This document shows positions 35,707 to 45,314 of a stretch of DNA of 64,000 nt, piece by piece. The position numbers and the translations under genes were made by a program. The notes beneath the pieces are model-generated. The model did no database searches and was not told the DNA's origin. It worked only from the letters and a program-made list of their open reading frames with translations. The DNA is taken from positions 1-64,000 of the forward strand of contig NZ_JAPDOD010000016.1 of NCBI RefSeq assembly GCF_027587205.1, read 5' to 3'. The first letter of the stretch is position 1. Each line of letters begins with the position of its first letter. The DNA comes from Solirubrobacter ginsenosidimutans (GTDB lineage Bacteria; Actinomycetota; Thermoleophilia; Solirubrobacterales; Solirubrobacteraceae).

Positions 35707-36069
35707 ATGAAGAAGCTCCTCACCACCGCACTGATCGCCGTCGCGGCCCTGACCGCCGGCGTCCCCGCCGCCGGCGCTGCCACCCGGTCCTTCGAGGGCA
35801 CGGTCGTCTCCGTCAACCGCGACAGCCATACGTTCCGCCTGCGCGACTCCGAGCGCGGCACCGTGACGATCAAGGTCACGGGCAGCACCCGCTTCGAACG
35901 CGTCACGTTCGCTTCCCTGCGCGCCGGGCAGAAGCGCATCGAAGCGACCGTCCGTCGCTCGGCCGGCCGCTGGGTCGCCACCGAGGTCGAGCGCTCAGGC
36001 GGCGGCGGGACCCACAACGACGACGACAGCGGCGACGACCACGGCGGCCGTGGCCGCGGCAGCGACTAG
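35707..36069 (+). CDS. Small secreted beta-rich protein
   Basis: A 120-residue protein. A signal peptide covers about residues 1-25 (LLTTALIAVAALTAGVPAAG, cleavage near GAA). The mature part (SFEGTVVSVNRDSHTFRLRD) resembles DUF5666/OB-like beta-barrel domains, and the tail is rich in G, D and H (HNDDDSGDDHGG) and could bind metal. The ATG at 35707 gives a good signal peptide; the 68-codon upstream extension does not. A LacI-type palindrome lies upstream. The stop overlaps the convergent ROK gene by four bases. Function unknown. Confidence 0.75.
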   Translation: MKKLLTTALIAVAALTAGVPAAGAATRSFEGTVVSVNRDSHTFRLRDSERGTVTIKVTGSTRFERVTFASLRAGQKRIEATVRRSAGRWVATEVERSGGGGTHNDDDSGDDHGGRGRGSD

Positions 36070-37292
36070 ATCGCGACGAGCGTGGGATCCGCGAGGACGT
36101 GGCGCAGCTGCGTCGCCGCGGCGCCGCGCATCGCGGCCTCGGCCCCGAGGCGCGACGCGATCACCGGCGGCACGGCGCCGTTGCCCCCAAGGACCCGCGC
36201 CGACAGCTCGGACGCGATCACGGGCGCGAGCCATTCGGCCGTCGGCGCGAAGTACCCGCCGAGGATGATCGCCTGCGGGCTGAGCATGTTCACCACGGTG
36301 CCGAGGGCGACGCCGAGCCAGCGCCCGCACTCCGTCAGCGCGGCCAGGGCGGCGGTGTCGCCGTCCTCCGCGCGCCGGCGCAACTCGGCGACCGGCTTGC
36401 CCGCCCCGCGGGTCGTGACGGCCTCGGCGCTCAGCCCGGCGGCGGCGAGCAGCGGTTCCAGGCCCGCCCGCGTCTCCAGGCACCCGCGCGAGCCGCACGC
36501 GCACGGCCGGCCGTCGACTTCGACGGTCGTGTGGCCGAATTCCCCACCGAACCCGCGATAGCCGCGGAATAGTTCTCCGCCCAGGATGATCCCGCCGCCG
36601 ACGCCGATCTCCCCCGAGACGTACACGAAGTCGCTGTATTCCGTCGCGGCGCCTTCCCACAATTCCGCCAGGGCAGCGAGGTTGGCCTCGTTGTCGGCGC
36701 TGATGGGCAGCGTCGTGGAGTCGATGTGCTCGCGCAGCAGCTCGACGACCGGCACGTCGGTCCAGTGCAGATTCGGTGCCACGAGCAACGCACCTCGACG
36801 AATGTCGACCAGGCCCGGAAGCGCGACCGTCGCGCCGATCGGGCGCAGACCCTGTGCTTGGACCTCGTTCAGCGCGCCCTGCGTGAGCGCGCCCAAGGCC
36901 TCGAAGACCTCGTCCACTCCACGCCCGCGATTGTCGACCGCCTCCATCGCCTTGTAGCGCGAACCACCGGCGAGATCGGTGGCCTGCACGCCGAGGTAGT
37001 CGACGTTGACCTCGAGCCCGAGAGCGATCACGCCGTCGCGCGCGACATCGACCACCAAACCCGGTCGCCCGGCCGTTCCGCGGTGTTCCGCGCCGCGTTC
37101 GACGAGCAGCCCGAACTCCATCAGCTCGGAGACCAGCGACGACACGGTGCTCTTGTTGAGACCCGTGTCCTGCGCGATGGTCGCACGCGACCGCGGGCCG
37201 CGTTCCACCACTTGCCGGAGCACGATGCTCAGGTTGTGCCGCCGGACAGCCCGCTGACTCGAGAGCTCGATTGCCGGCTTAGGGGTCCACAT
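36066..37292 (-). CDS. ROK-family repressor (XylR/NagC type)
   Basis: A 408-residue regulator. An N-terminal winged helix-turn-helix (about residues 15-75: RATIAQDTGLNKSTVSSLVSEL) is followed by a ROK sugar-kinase-like domain with GEIGVGGGIILGG, the GHTTVEVDGRPCACGSRGCLET zinc/ROK signature region and LGTVVNMLSPQAIILGG. Because xylA and xylB lie upstream on the same strand, it is probably the xylose repressor of this locus. The ATG at 37292 was chosen since the family begins close to RRHNLS; an earlier start at 37364 would overlap the upstream gene's stop. A palindrome overlaps the start codon and may serve autoregulation. Confidence 0.88.
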   Translation of the reverse strand: MWTPKPAIELSSQRAVRRHNLSIVLRQVVERGPRSRATIAQDTGLNKSTVSSLVSELMEFGLLVERGAEHRGTAGRPGLVVDVARDGVIALGLEVNVDYLGVQATDLAGGSRYKAMEAVDNRGRGVDEVFEALGALTQGALNEVQAQGLRPIGATVALPGLVDIRRGALLVAPNLHWTDVPVVELLREHIDSTTLPISADNEANLAALAELWEGAATEYSDFVYVSGEIGVGGGIILGGELFRGYRGFGGEFGHTTVEVDGRPCACGSRGCLETRAGLEPLLAAAGLSAEAVTTRGAGKPVAELRRRAEDGDTAALAALTECGRWLGVALGTVVNMLSPQAIILGGYFAPTAEWLAPVIASELSARVLGGNGAVPPVIASRLGAEAAMRGAAATQLRHVLADPTLVAI

Positions 37293-37300
37293 GAGTGGAC
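37285..37300. promoter_or_regulatory. Inverted repeat over the ROK start codon
   Basis: GTCCAC, four bases, GTGGAC. The ATG of the ROK gene is in its loop. It could be an autoregulatory operator or an RNA hairpin hiding the start codon. It is short, so it may be chance. Confidence 0.3.
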
Positions 37301-37320
37301 TGAGCCTATCGACGCCGGCC

Positions 37321-37350
37321 GCCGCGGCGTCCCCGGAGGGACGCCGCGGC
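37321..37350 (-). terminator. Terminator hairpin after the ThuA protein gene
   Basis: A perfect 13-base stem GCCGCGGCGTCCC / GGGACGCCGCGGC with a CGGA tetraloop, starting 10 bases after the TGA of the ThuA-domain gene. It separates that gene from the ROK gene 28 bases further on. It lacks a T-run. Confidence 0.75.
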
Positions 37351-37360
37351 GCCGCATGAC

Positions 37361-37762
37361 TCACGGAGTCGTGGTCGACAACGTGAACGTCAGCGTCTTG
37401 CTGTAGCTACCGGTGCGCAGCGCCTCGTTGGCACCGACGGCCTGCGAGAACGTGATCGCGACCGCGTCATTGGCGACGGGACCGCTGTACGTCAGCAGGG
37501 ACGTCGGAGCGCTCGAGCCGCCGACAGCAGCCAGCGCACCGCCCGCGCCGAGCGGGCTGGTCGCCATCGCCTGGAGCGCGGCCGCCAGCGAGAACGTGCC
37601 GTTGACCAGACGGCCCGTCGCGTTGGCGCTCGGATCGGCGACGCTGAGCGTCGCGTCACCCGCCGAGGAGATGACGTTGGCCGTAGTGCCGGCCGTGTAT
37701 GTCTTGCCGATGCCCGGCGCGAACGCGCCGAACGAGGCAGGCGCGCCGAGCGTGAGCCCGAG
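37361..37762 (-). other. Shared C-terminal domain, copy 2 (in ThuA protein)
   Basis: The last 133 residues, the same length as in the M28 peptidase. It shares PGI.KTY, TTANVIS.AGDATLSVADPS, LVNGTFSL and the terminal KTLTFTLSTTTP. The rest of the two proteins is unrelated. Confidence 0.9.
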
Positions 37763-40198
37763 CGTCGCCGGGACCGTGCCGGTGGCCGTGCCACCGGTCG
37801 AGGTCGCCCCCAGCAGGACCCCCATCCAATCCTTCAGTTCCTGGGCCTTGGCCAGGATCTTCGCCCGCGAGGCGGCGTCGCCGCTGGCGGGGTCGGCGGC
37901 GATGGCGCGCAGCGCCGCGATGTCGGTCAGCGACGAGCTGTAGCCCGCCTGCGTGAGCGTCATGTACTTGGTGAACGCGGCGTCGACCGCAGCCGTGCCG
38001 GCCGTGGCGGCCGCGGCGGTGATCCCGCCGGAGGCCTGCAGCGAGCTCAGCAGCGTCTTGACCTCGACGTGCGTGACGCAGTTGGCCGGCTTGAAGCCCG
38101 CCGCGGTGAGGATGCCCTGGTAGATGCTCTCGCGGAACCACGGGGTGGTCCGGTAGAGCTCCCAGTTGTGGCCCAGGACCTGGGACCACTCACGGCCGCC
38201 GTCGAAGTTGGAGCACCACACGATCGGGTGGTCCCCGCCTTCGATGTTGGACGCGTTCGTGCCGACGCCGATCGCGCCGACGTACGTCGACTCGTTCAGC
38301 AGCTGCAGCGGATGGATGAACTGCCGCGGCTTGCGGTCGAAGTGGTAGAGCTCATCGGCGACCGGGACCTTGGCGGGCACGACCGCGGGGGTCGTCGACG
38401 GATGCGAGTTGTCCTCGGTGACGACCTCGGCCCAGTAGCAGGAGCCGCAGTCGGTGCCGAAGCCGTTCGCGTTCGCCGGGTGGCTGACGAACAGGCCGCC
38501 CAGCAGGTTCTGGTACCAGAGCGAGCCGCCGACGGCCGGCTCCAGCCAGGTGTGCATGGAGTCGTTGGCGGCGTGCAGCGCGACGTAGCCGCCGCCGTTG
38601 TTGATGTAGCCCTTGAACGCGGCGCGCTCGTTGACGACCGTGCCGTCCTTCATCGTGTACGCGGCGTTGAAGGTGTTGTTGCCGACCGAGGAGTCGCCGA
38701 TGATCACGGCGTACTTCGCGAGGTTGGCGGCGCTGGTGAACGGGGTGTCCGGCAGCGACTGGGCCGTCCAGGACGGATCCCAGAGGTCGACGTCGAAGCC
38801 CTTGGCCGCGCCCAGCTCCTGGAGCATGACCTCGGCGTCCTCGATCGCCGGGTGGCGGAAGGAGCCGTCGTTCTTGTTCGCGATCACGAGGACCTTGAAC
38901 GTGGCGTTGGCGTTGTGGACCGGCATCGCCGGCGTGACGTACGGGTGACGCGGCTGGCCGGGGTAGGCCGCCGAGGTCACGCCCAGGTCGGCCGGAGCCG
39001 GGGCGTCCGCGATGCCGCGCGTCTGGCGCGTCACGTCCTGGGCGTCGGTGACCAGCAGGTTCTGGGTGTTCTGATCGGTGACGCTGCCGCGCACCTGCGA
39101 CACGAACGCGTCGAGGCCGTTGACGGCCGCGACCTTGTCGCCCGCGTCGTTGGCCGACTTGGCCGTCGCCAGGGTGGCCTTCAGCGACGTGACCGTCGCG
39201 GCCGGGATCGTCCCGGCGGTGCCCGCGCGCGTCAGCAGCGCGTCGATGTCGGCGAACGATGTCGTGACCAGGAACGTGAACGTGACCTTGTTGCCGTTGC
39301 CGGCGACGTCGGTGACGCCCAGCGTCCACGTGTGCTTGCCGAGCGAGAGCTTCGACGGATCAAGCGGCAGCGGGTAGACCCACGTGCCGTCGAGCCACGC
39401 ATCACGGACCGCGGGGCTGCCGGAGCCCGGAGTCGGGTCCGTGCGGGTGGGCGTGATGGGCGCGAGGCCGTGCCCGACGCGGTTGTTGACCACCGTCGCC
39501 GGCCACGCCGAGGTGGGCAGCTGCGTGTCGATCGGCACCGCGATCGTGCGGAAGCCGGGGAACGCCTGGATCGCCGCGTTGGCGGCGTGTGCCTTCGTCA
39601 GCGCCGGCGAGATCGTGATGTTCGGATTCGGCGAGGCCGGAGCCGGAGTGATGATCGACGCGATCTTGACCGTCTCGACGTTGGCGCCCGTGTCGATCAC
39701 GAGCTCGTCGCCGACGGCGCGGCCGTTCGTGCTGGCGATCCGGATCGACGTCGCGCCGACCGCCGACGCCTGGTTGAGCGTCGTCGCCGCGGCCACGCCG
39801 CGGGCGATGTTGCCCGCCGCGTCGAGCGCGCGGTAGCGGATGGTGTTGTTGCCCTGGGCCGTCAACGACGCGGTGCCCGTGACCGACAGGCCCGGCGTGA
39901 TCGTCATGTCCAGCCAGTTGGCGCCGTTGTCCGTCGAGTACTGCAGCTTCGTCACGCCGACGTCATCCGTCGCGGTGACGTTGAGCACCGTCGGAGCGGC
40001 CTGTGTGAACCACCCGTTGTTGCCCGTCGACGACGACGGAGCGGCCGGTGGATTGCCGTTGCGTTGCAACGGTGCCGTCGGCGTCAAAGTGCCGACGTTC
40101 AGCACGGGCGACGTGGTGTCCGTCCCCTGGGCTGATGCGTTTGGTACGACGACGAGCGCGGCTCCAACCACGGCCGCCGTCGCGAACAAGCGATGCAC
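37361..40198 (-). CDS. Secreted ThuA-domain protein
   Basis: A 945-residue exported protein. Signal peptide at about residues 1-23 (VVVPNASA cleavage). Ig-like beta regions follow (about 60-310; SVTGTASLTAQGNNTIRYRALDAAGN). A ThuA-like glutamine-amidotransferase-fold domain covers about 435-690, with LVIANKNDGSFRHPAIEDAE, GGGYVALHAANDS, DDHP-like GGDHPIVWC and LGHNWELY. A helical stretch precedes the shared C-terminal domain (813-945). ThuA domains occur in sugar-related enzymes of uncertain activity. The GTG at 40198 follows AGGAGGGG. It lies 74 bases downstream of xylA and may be co-transcribed or sugar-induced; the extracellular location suggests a role on polysaccharides. Confidence 0.85.
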   Translation of the reverse strand: MHRLFATAAVVGAALVVVPNASAQGTDTTSPVLNVGTLTPTAPLQRNGNPPAAPSSSTGNNGWFTQAAPTVLNVTATDDVGVTKLQYSTDNGANWLDMTITPGLSVTGTASLTAQGNNTIRYRALDAAGNIARGVAAATTLNQASAVGATSIRIASTNGRAVGDELVIDTGANVETVKIASIITPAPASPNPNITISPALTKAHAANAAIQAFPGFRTIAVPIDTQLPTSAWPATVVNNRVGHGLAPITPTRTDPTPGSGSPAVRDAWLDGTWVYPLPLDPSKLSLGKHTWTLGVTDVAGNGNKVTFTFLVTTSFADIDALLTRAGTAGTIPAATVTSLKATLATAKSANDAGDKVAAVNGLDAFVSQVRGSVTDQNTQNLLVTDAQDVTRQTRGIADAPAPADLGVTSAAYPGQPRHPYVTPAMPVHNANATFKVLVIANKNDGSFRHPAIEDAEVMLQELGAAKGFDVDLWDPSWTAQSLPDTPFTSAANLAKYAVIIGDSSVGNNTFNAAYTMKDGTVVNERAAFKGYINNGGGYVALHAANDSMHTWLEPAVGGSLWYQNLLGGLFVSHPANANGFGTDCGSCYWAEVVTEDNSHPSTTPAVVPAKVPVADELYHFDRKPRQFIHPLQLLNESTYVGAIGVGTNASNIEGGDHPIVWCSNFDGGREWSQVLGHNWELYRTTPWFRESIYQGILTAAGFKPANCVTHVEVKTLLSSLQASGGITAAAATAGTAAVDAAFTKYMTLTQAGYSSSLTDIAALRAIAADPASGDAASRAKILAKAQELKDWMGVLLGATSTGGTATGTVPATLGLTLGAPASFGAFAPGIGKTYTAGTTANVISSAGDATLSVADPSANATGRLVNGTFSLAAALQAMATSPLGAGGALAAVGGSSAPTSLLTYSGPVANDAVAITFSQAVGANEALRTGSYSKTLTFTLSTTTP

Positions 40199-40229
40199 CC
40201 TCTCTCCCCTCCTAGGACCCTAAATTCGA

Positions 40230-40257
40230 CCGGCCCGCCAACTAAACAGCAGGCCGG
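40230..40257 (-). promoter_or_regulatory. Weak hairpin between xylA and the ThuA gene
   Basis: CCGGCC and GGCCGG (40230-40235, 40252-40257) enclose the AT-richer CGCCAACTAAACAGCA. It could be a weak xylA terminator or an attenuator, or the AACTAAAC core could be part of a ROK-type operator. The sequence alone does not decide. Confidence 0.3.
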
Positions 40258-40272
40258 CCACTCATGTCAACC

Positions 40273-41450
<1,178 letters not shown>

Positions 41451-41451
<1 letters not shown>

Positions 41452-42893
41452 CAGGGTGTCTCCTCTGTTATTGCCTGCAAAGCCGGGTAGAGCGCCCGGT
41501 AGCGCTCCCGCAACTCTCGGTACGGGTCGATCCACTCCGCGACCGGCTGGACCTCGGAGTGCGTGCGGACGCACGCCTCGACGGCCGCGTGGACGTCGCT
41601 CCAGAGCCCACCCGCGACGCCGCCCAGCAGCGCGGCGCCGTACGCCGCGCCCTCCTCGACCGCCAGGCGCTCGAGTGGGATCTCGAGCACCGAGGCGACG
41701 ATCTTCAACCACAGCTCGGACCGCGCGCCGCCGCCGGACACGCGGCCGCGCTCACCCCCGCCGACGAGGTCGAAGGAATCGCGCAGCCCGCAGGCCACGC
41801 CTTCGAGCACCGCCCGCGTCAGCGCGCCGCGGTTGTGGCGGATCTCCAGGCCGGTGAAGGCGCCGCGGGCGTCCGGGTCGGCGTGCGGGGTCCGCTCGCC
41901 GGTCAGATACGGCAGGAACGTGAGCCCCTCCGCCCCCGGCCCCCACTGCTCGGCCTCGGCCGTCAGCGCTCCGAATTCGCCGCCGACGACGCTGCGCAGC
42001 CAGGCGAGCGACCCGGCGGCGGAGAGCATCACGCCCATCTGGTGCCAGGCCCCGGGAACGGCGTGGCAGAAGGCGTGCACGCGGGCCTGCGGGTCGGCGC
42101 GGTACTCCGGCAGCGCCGCGAACACGACGCCCGAGGTCCCCATGGCGATGCTGAGCGGCCCCGGGCGGTCCACGCCCACCCCCAGCCCGCCGGCGGCCTG
42201 GTCGCCCGCCCCCGCGGCCACCGCGACGCCGGACGCGGTGCGCCCGGAGACCTCCGGCGACTCGAGCACGGTCGGCAGCCACGCCCGGTCGATCTCGAGG
42301 ATGTCGAGCACCTCGTCGCTCCAGCGCCGCTGCGCCACATCCAGCAGCAGCGTGCCGGAGGCGTCGGCGACGTCGATCGCCCGCTCGCCGGTGAGCTTGA
42401 GCCGGACGTAGTCCTTGGGCAGCATCACGTGCGCGATCCGGGCGTAGTTCTCCGGCTCGTGCTTGCGCAGCCACAGCAGCTTGGGGGCCGTGAAGCCCGT
42501 CAGCGCGCGGTTTCCGGTCAGCTCGACGAGGCGGTCGAAGCCGACGCGCTCCTCGATCTCGGCGCATTCCTCGGCGGTCCGCTGGTCGTTCCAGAGGATC
42601 GCCGGACGGATCGGGCGATCGGCGGAATCCAGCGTCACGAGGCCGTGCATCTGGCCCGAAAGCCCGATGCCGGCGACGCCGTCGGTGAGACCGTCGAGCG
42701 CCTTCTCAGTCGCCTCCCACCAATCATCTGGATTCTGTTCCGACCAGCCCGGCCGTGGTGTCGATAGCGGGTAGGCCACTTCGCGGCGCTCGAGCACCTC
42801 GCCCGTCTCGCCCACTGCGATGACCTTCACCGCAGAGGTTCCGACGTCGATGCCAATGGCCACCCGTGACAAGTTTTGAAGAGTCTTCGTCAT
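41451..42893 (-). CDS. xylB: Xylulokinase
   Basis: A 480-residue FGGY kinase that phosphorylates D-xylulose to xylulose 5-phosphate. The N-terminal phosphate loop is [12 protein letters not shown], the substrate-binding [10 protein letters not shown] and WNDQRT motifs follow, the catalytic aspartate is in [12 protein letters not shown], and the C-terminal adenosine motif is [12 protein letters not shown]. The ATG at 42893 was chosen ([16 protein letters not shown]) rather than one 30 bases upstream, which lies in the promoter region. It is divergent from the FAD-oxidase operon. Confidence 0.95.
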
Positions 42894-42949
42894 GCCCTTG
42901 ACAGCAATTGAAGGGTAATGCAAGCTCCGTTGTCAATAGATGAAGTCTT
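42878..42949. promoter_or_regulatory. Overlapping divergent promoters and paired palindromes
   Basis: TTGACA faces both ways: 42898-42903 on the plus strand and 42936-42931 on the minus strand. The minus copy is 18 bases from TTCAAT (42912-42907), a fair promoter giving xylB a leader of about six bases. The plus copy has only a weak CAAGCT -10 at 42921-42926. Two related palindromes, GAAGAGTCTTC (42878-42888) and GAAGTCTTC (42942-42950), flank the 46-base gap inside the two coding starts. This suggests joint control of both operons. Confidence 0.45.
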
Positions 42950-44364
42950 CTGTTACGCAGCTGGTCGAGCTCGCGCCCGCTCTCGCGGCGGTTCTCGGTG
43001 CTGACTCGATTCACACGAGTGATGCACAGCTTGACGCCTACACCGCCGACACGTATTGGCCGGCGATCTCGGCGCGGGCGAACGGCACGCCGCTCGGCCG
43101 CCCCGACGTGGTCGCGATCCCGCGCAGCGAGGCCGACGTGGCCGCGGCACTGCGCATCGCCGCCGACTATCGCGTCCCCGTAGTCGCCTGGGGCGGCGGG
43201 TCGGGCACGCAGGGCGGCGCCGTGCCAGTGCACGGCGGGCTGGTCATCGACCTGCGCGGCCTGAACGAGATCATCGAGATCGACGAGTGCTCGATGACCG
43301 TCACGGCCCAGGCCGGCGTCAACGGCAAAGAGCTCGAGCGAGTGCTCAACGAGCGCGGGCTGATGTTCCCCCACTACCCGGCCTCGTCGGAGTGGGCGAC
43401 GGTCGGCGGCTACGTCGCCGCGCGCGGCTCCGGCGTGCTCTCCACGCGGTACGGCAAGATCGAGGATCTCGTCCTCTCGCTGCGCGTCGCGCTGGCGTCA
43501 GGCGAGCTGATCGAGACGGTCTCGGCGCCCCGTCACGCGGTCGGCCCGGAGCTCACGCAGCTGTTCATCGGCAGCGAGGGGACGCTCGGGATCATCACCC
43601 GGGCGACGCTCGAGATCGTCCCGCTCCCGCCTGAGCGCCGCTTCTTCACGCTGCAGTTCCCGAACATCGACGCCGGCATCGAGGCCTTCCGGTCCACGCT
43701 CGCCGCTGGCTACCGCCCCTCCGTCATCCGCATGTACGACGAGGAGGCGACCGCGCGGACCTTCGCGCCGGTCGTCGGCGAGGCGCTCGACGGCGTCTGC
43801 GCCGTCGTGTGCTGCGAGGGCGAGGTGGCCGCCACAGCCTTGGAGGGGTCCCGCACCGTCGAGCTCGCACGCGGGGTGGGCGCGCGCGAGCTCGACCCTG
43901 CTCTGGCCGAGCGCTGGTGGAACCGCCGCTACGAGTTCTACAAGCCGCCCCATCACCCGGAGCTGCCGTCGATCTGGGGCACGATCGACGTCGTCGCGTC
44001 CTACACGAACATCGTCGCGGTCCACGAGGCGCTGAAGACGTCGGTCCGCGACCGCTACGCCGACCGCGGCCTGCAGCTGCGGATGCACTTCTCCCACTGG
44101 TACCGGTGGGGCACGATGATCTACGCGCGCTTCCTGATCCCCGAGGGCGGGGACGACGCGTTGGCGCTGCACAACCAGATCTGGGAGGACGGCATCACCG
44201 CGGTGCTCGCGGCGGGCGGCGTGATGAACGACCACCACGGCGTCGGCCTCAAGCTCGCTCCCTACATGGCCGCTCAGCACGGCCCGGCACTCGACGCTCT
44301 ACGCGCCATCAAGACGGCGCTGGACCCGCTCGGCATCATGAATCCCGGCAAGCTCGGTCTTTGA
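42940..44364 (+). CDS. FAD-linked oxidase (GlcD/alkyl-DHAP-synthase-like)
   Basis: A 474-residue flavoenzyme of the vanillyl-alcohol-oxidase/PCMH superfamily. FAD-binding PP-loop VPVVAWGGGSGTQGGAVP near residue 85 and GSEGTLGIITRATLEIVP near 210, with a C-terminal cap domain ending DPLGIMNPGKLGL, characteristic of the glycolate oxidase GlcD and alkyl-DHAP synthase groups. It probably oxidises a 2-hydroxy acid or a sugar derivative. The ATG at 42940 is the first gene of a seven-gene plus-strand operon. No ribosome-binding site is visible, consistent with a very short leader. Confidence 0.85.
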   Translation: MKSSVTQLVELAPALAAVLGADSIHTSDAQLDAYTADTYWPAISARANGTPLGRPDVVAIPRSEADVAAALRIAADYRVPVVAWGGGSGTQGGAVPVHGGLVIDLRGLNEIIEIDECSMTVTAQAGVNGKELERVLNERGLMFPHYPASSEWATVGGYVAARGSGVLSTRYGKIEDLVLSLRVALASGELIETVSAPRHAVGPELTQLFIGSEGTLGIITRATLEIVPLPPERRFFTLQFPNIDAGIEAFRSTLAAGYRPSVIRMYDEEATARTFAPVVGEALDGVCAVVCCEGEVAATALEGSRTVELARGVGARELDPALAERWWNRRYEFYKPPHHPELPSIWGTIDVVASYTNIVAVHEALKTSVRDRYADRGLQLRMHFSHWYRWGTMIYARFLIPEGGDDALALHNQIWEDGITAVLAAGGVMNDHHGVGLKLAPYMAAQHGPALDALRAIKTALDPLGIMNPGKLGL

Positions 44365-44399
44365 GGAGAGACCGGGTGCCCGAAGACCGGAGGAGCGAG

Positions 44400-45314
44400 A
44401 TGTCGATCAAGGTGTCGATGCACAACTGGATGCGGCCCGAGCCCATCGAGCACACGATCAAACGGCTGGCGCGGCTCGGCTATGACGGGATCGAGATCTC
44501 GGGGGAGCCGCAGAGCTTCGATGCCGGCGAAGTGCGCGGGCTGCTCGACAAGCACGGCCTCGAATGCTGGGGCGCGGTGACGCTGATGACCGTCGGCCGC
44601 GACCTGCTCGACCAGGACCCCTACGTCCGGATGGGCAGCGTCCAGTACGTCAAGGATTGTCTGACCTTCGTCTCAGAACTGGGCGGCCGGATCGTCACGG
44701 TCGTCCCGTCCACGGTCGGGAAGACCGTCCCGATGGCCACGCCGGCGGAGGAGTGGGGCTGGGCCGTCGAGGCGCTCAAGCGCTGCCAGGAGCACGCCGA
44801 GCGCGTCGGCGTACGGATCGCGCTGGAGCCGCTGAACCGCTTCGAGACGTATTTCCTGAACCGCTGCGAGCAGGCGCTGGCGCTGGCCGAGGAGGTCGGC
44901 GGCGACTGCGGCGTGGCGCTGGACGCGTTCCACATGAACATCGAGGAGTCCGACCTGCTCGGCGCGATCCGCGCCGCGGGTGACCGCCTCGCCGACTTCC
45001 ACGTCGCCGACAACAACCGGATGCCCCCGGGCTACGGCGCGCTGGACTGGGACGCGATCGTCCGCGAGCTCGTCGGCATCGGCTACGACGGCCACATGAC
45101 GGTCGAGTTCGTCGCCTCCGTGGACCGCAGCATCATCTCCGACCGCACGGAGATCGGCGACGCGTCCGAGGCCGGCGGCGGCGTCGCGATGGAGAAGTTC
45201 CTGCGCGACCACTCGACCGGCGCCGTGCCGGAGTCCTACTACGACCGCTACGCCGCGGACTCGGTGAACCGCCTGCGCGCGGCCCTCGCGGCCAACTCGG
45301 CACCCACGATATGA
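44400..45314 (+). CDS. Sugar phosphate isomerase/epimerase, first copy
   Basis: A 304-residue TIM-barrel protein of the xylose-isomerase-like AP endonuclease 2 fold. Metal-site features are visible: the glutamate in RIALEPLNRFET, VALDAFHMNIEE, DFHVADNNRMPPG and MTVEFVAS near the end. The pattern resembles D-tagatose/D-psicose 3-epimerases. The ATG at 44400 has GGAGGAG at ideal distance. The stop overlaps the next start by four bases. It probably epimerises a keto-sugar or its derivative in this operon. Confidence 0.88.
   Translation: MSIKVSMHNWMRPEPIEHTIKRLARLGYDGIEISGEPQSFDAGEVRGLLDKHGLECWGAVTLMTVGRDLLDQDPYVRMGSVQYVKDCLTFVSELGGRIVTVVPSTVGKTVPMATPAEEWGWAVEALKRCQEHAERVGVRIALEPLNRFETYFLNRCEQALALAEEVGGDCGVALDAFHMNIEESDLLGAIRAAGDRLADFHVADNNRMPPGYGALDWDAIVRELVGIGYDGHMTVEFVASVDRSIISDRTEIGDASEAGGGVAMEKFLRDHSTGAVPESYYDRYAADSVNRLRAALAANSAPTI

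Noticed and set aside
33570..36017. 815-codon minus-strand frame over the DUF1800 region
   Set aside because: It is the alternative frame of the same strand, rich in R/P/D/H, and crosses the intergenic region and the divergent gene.
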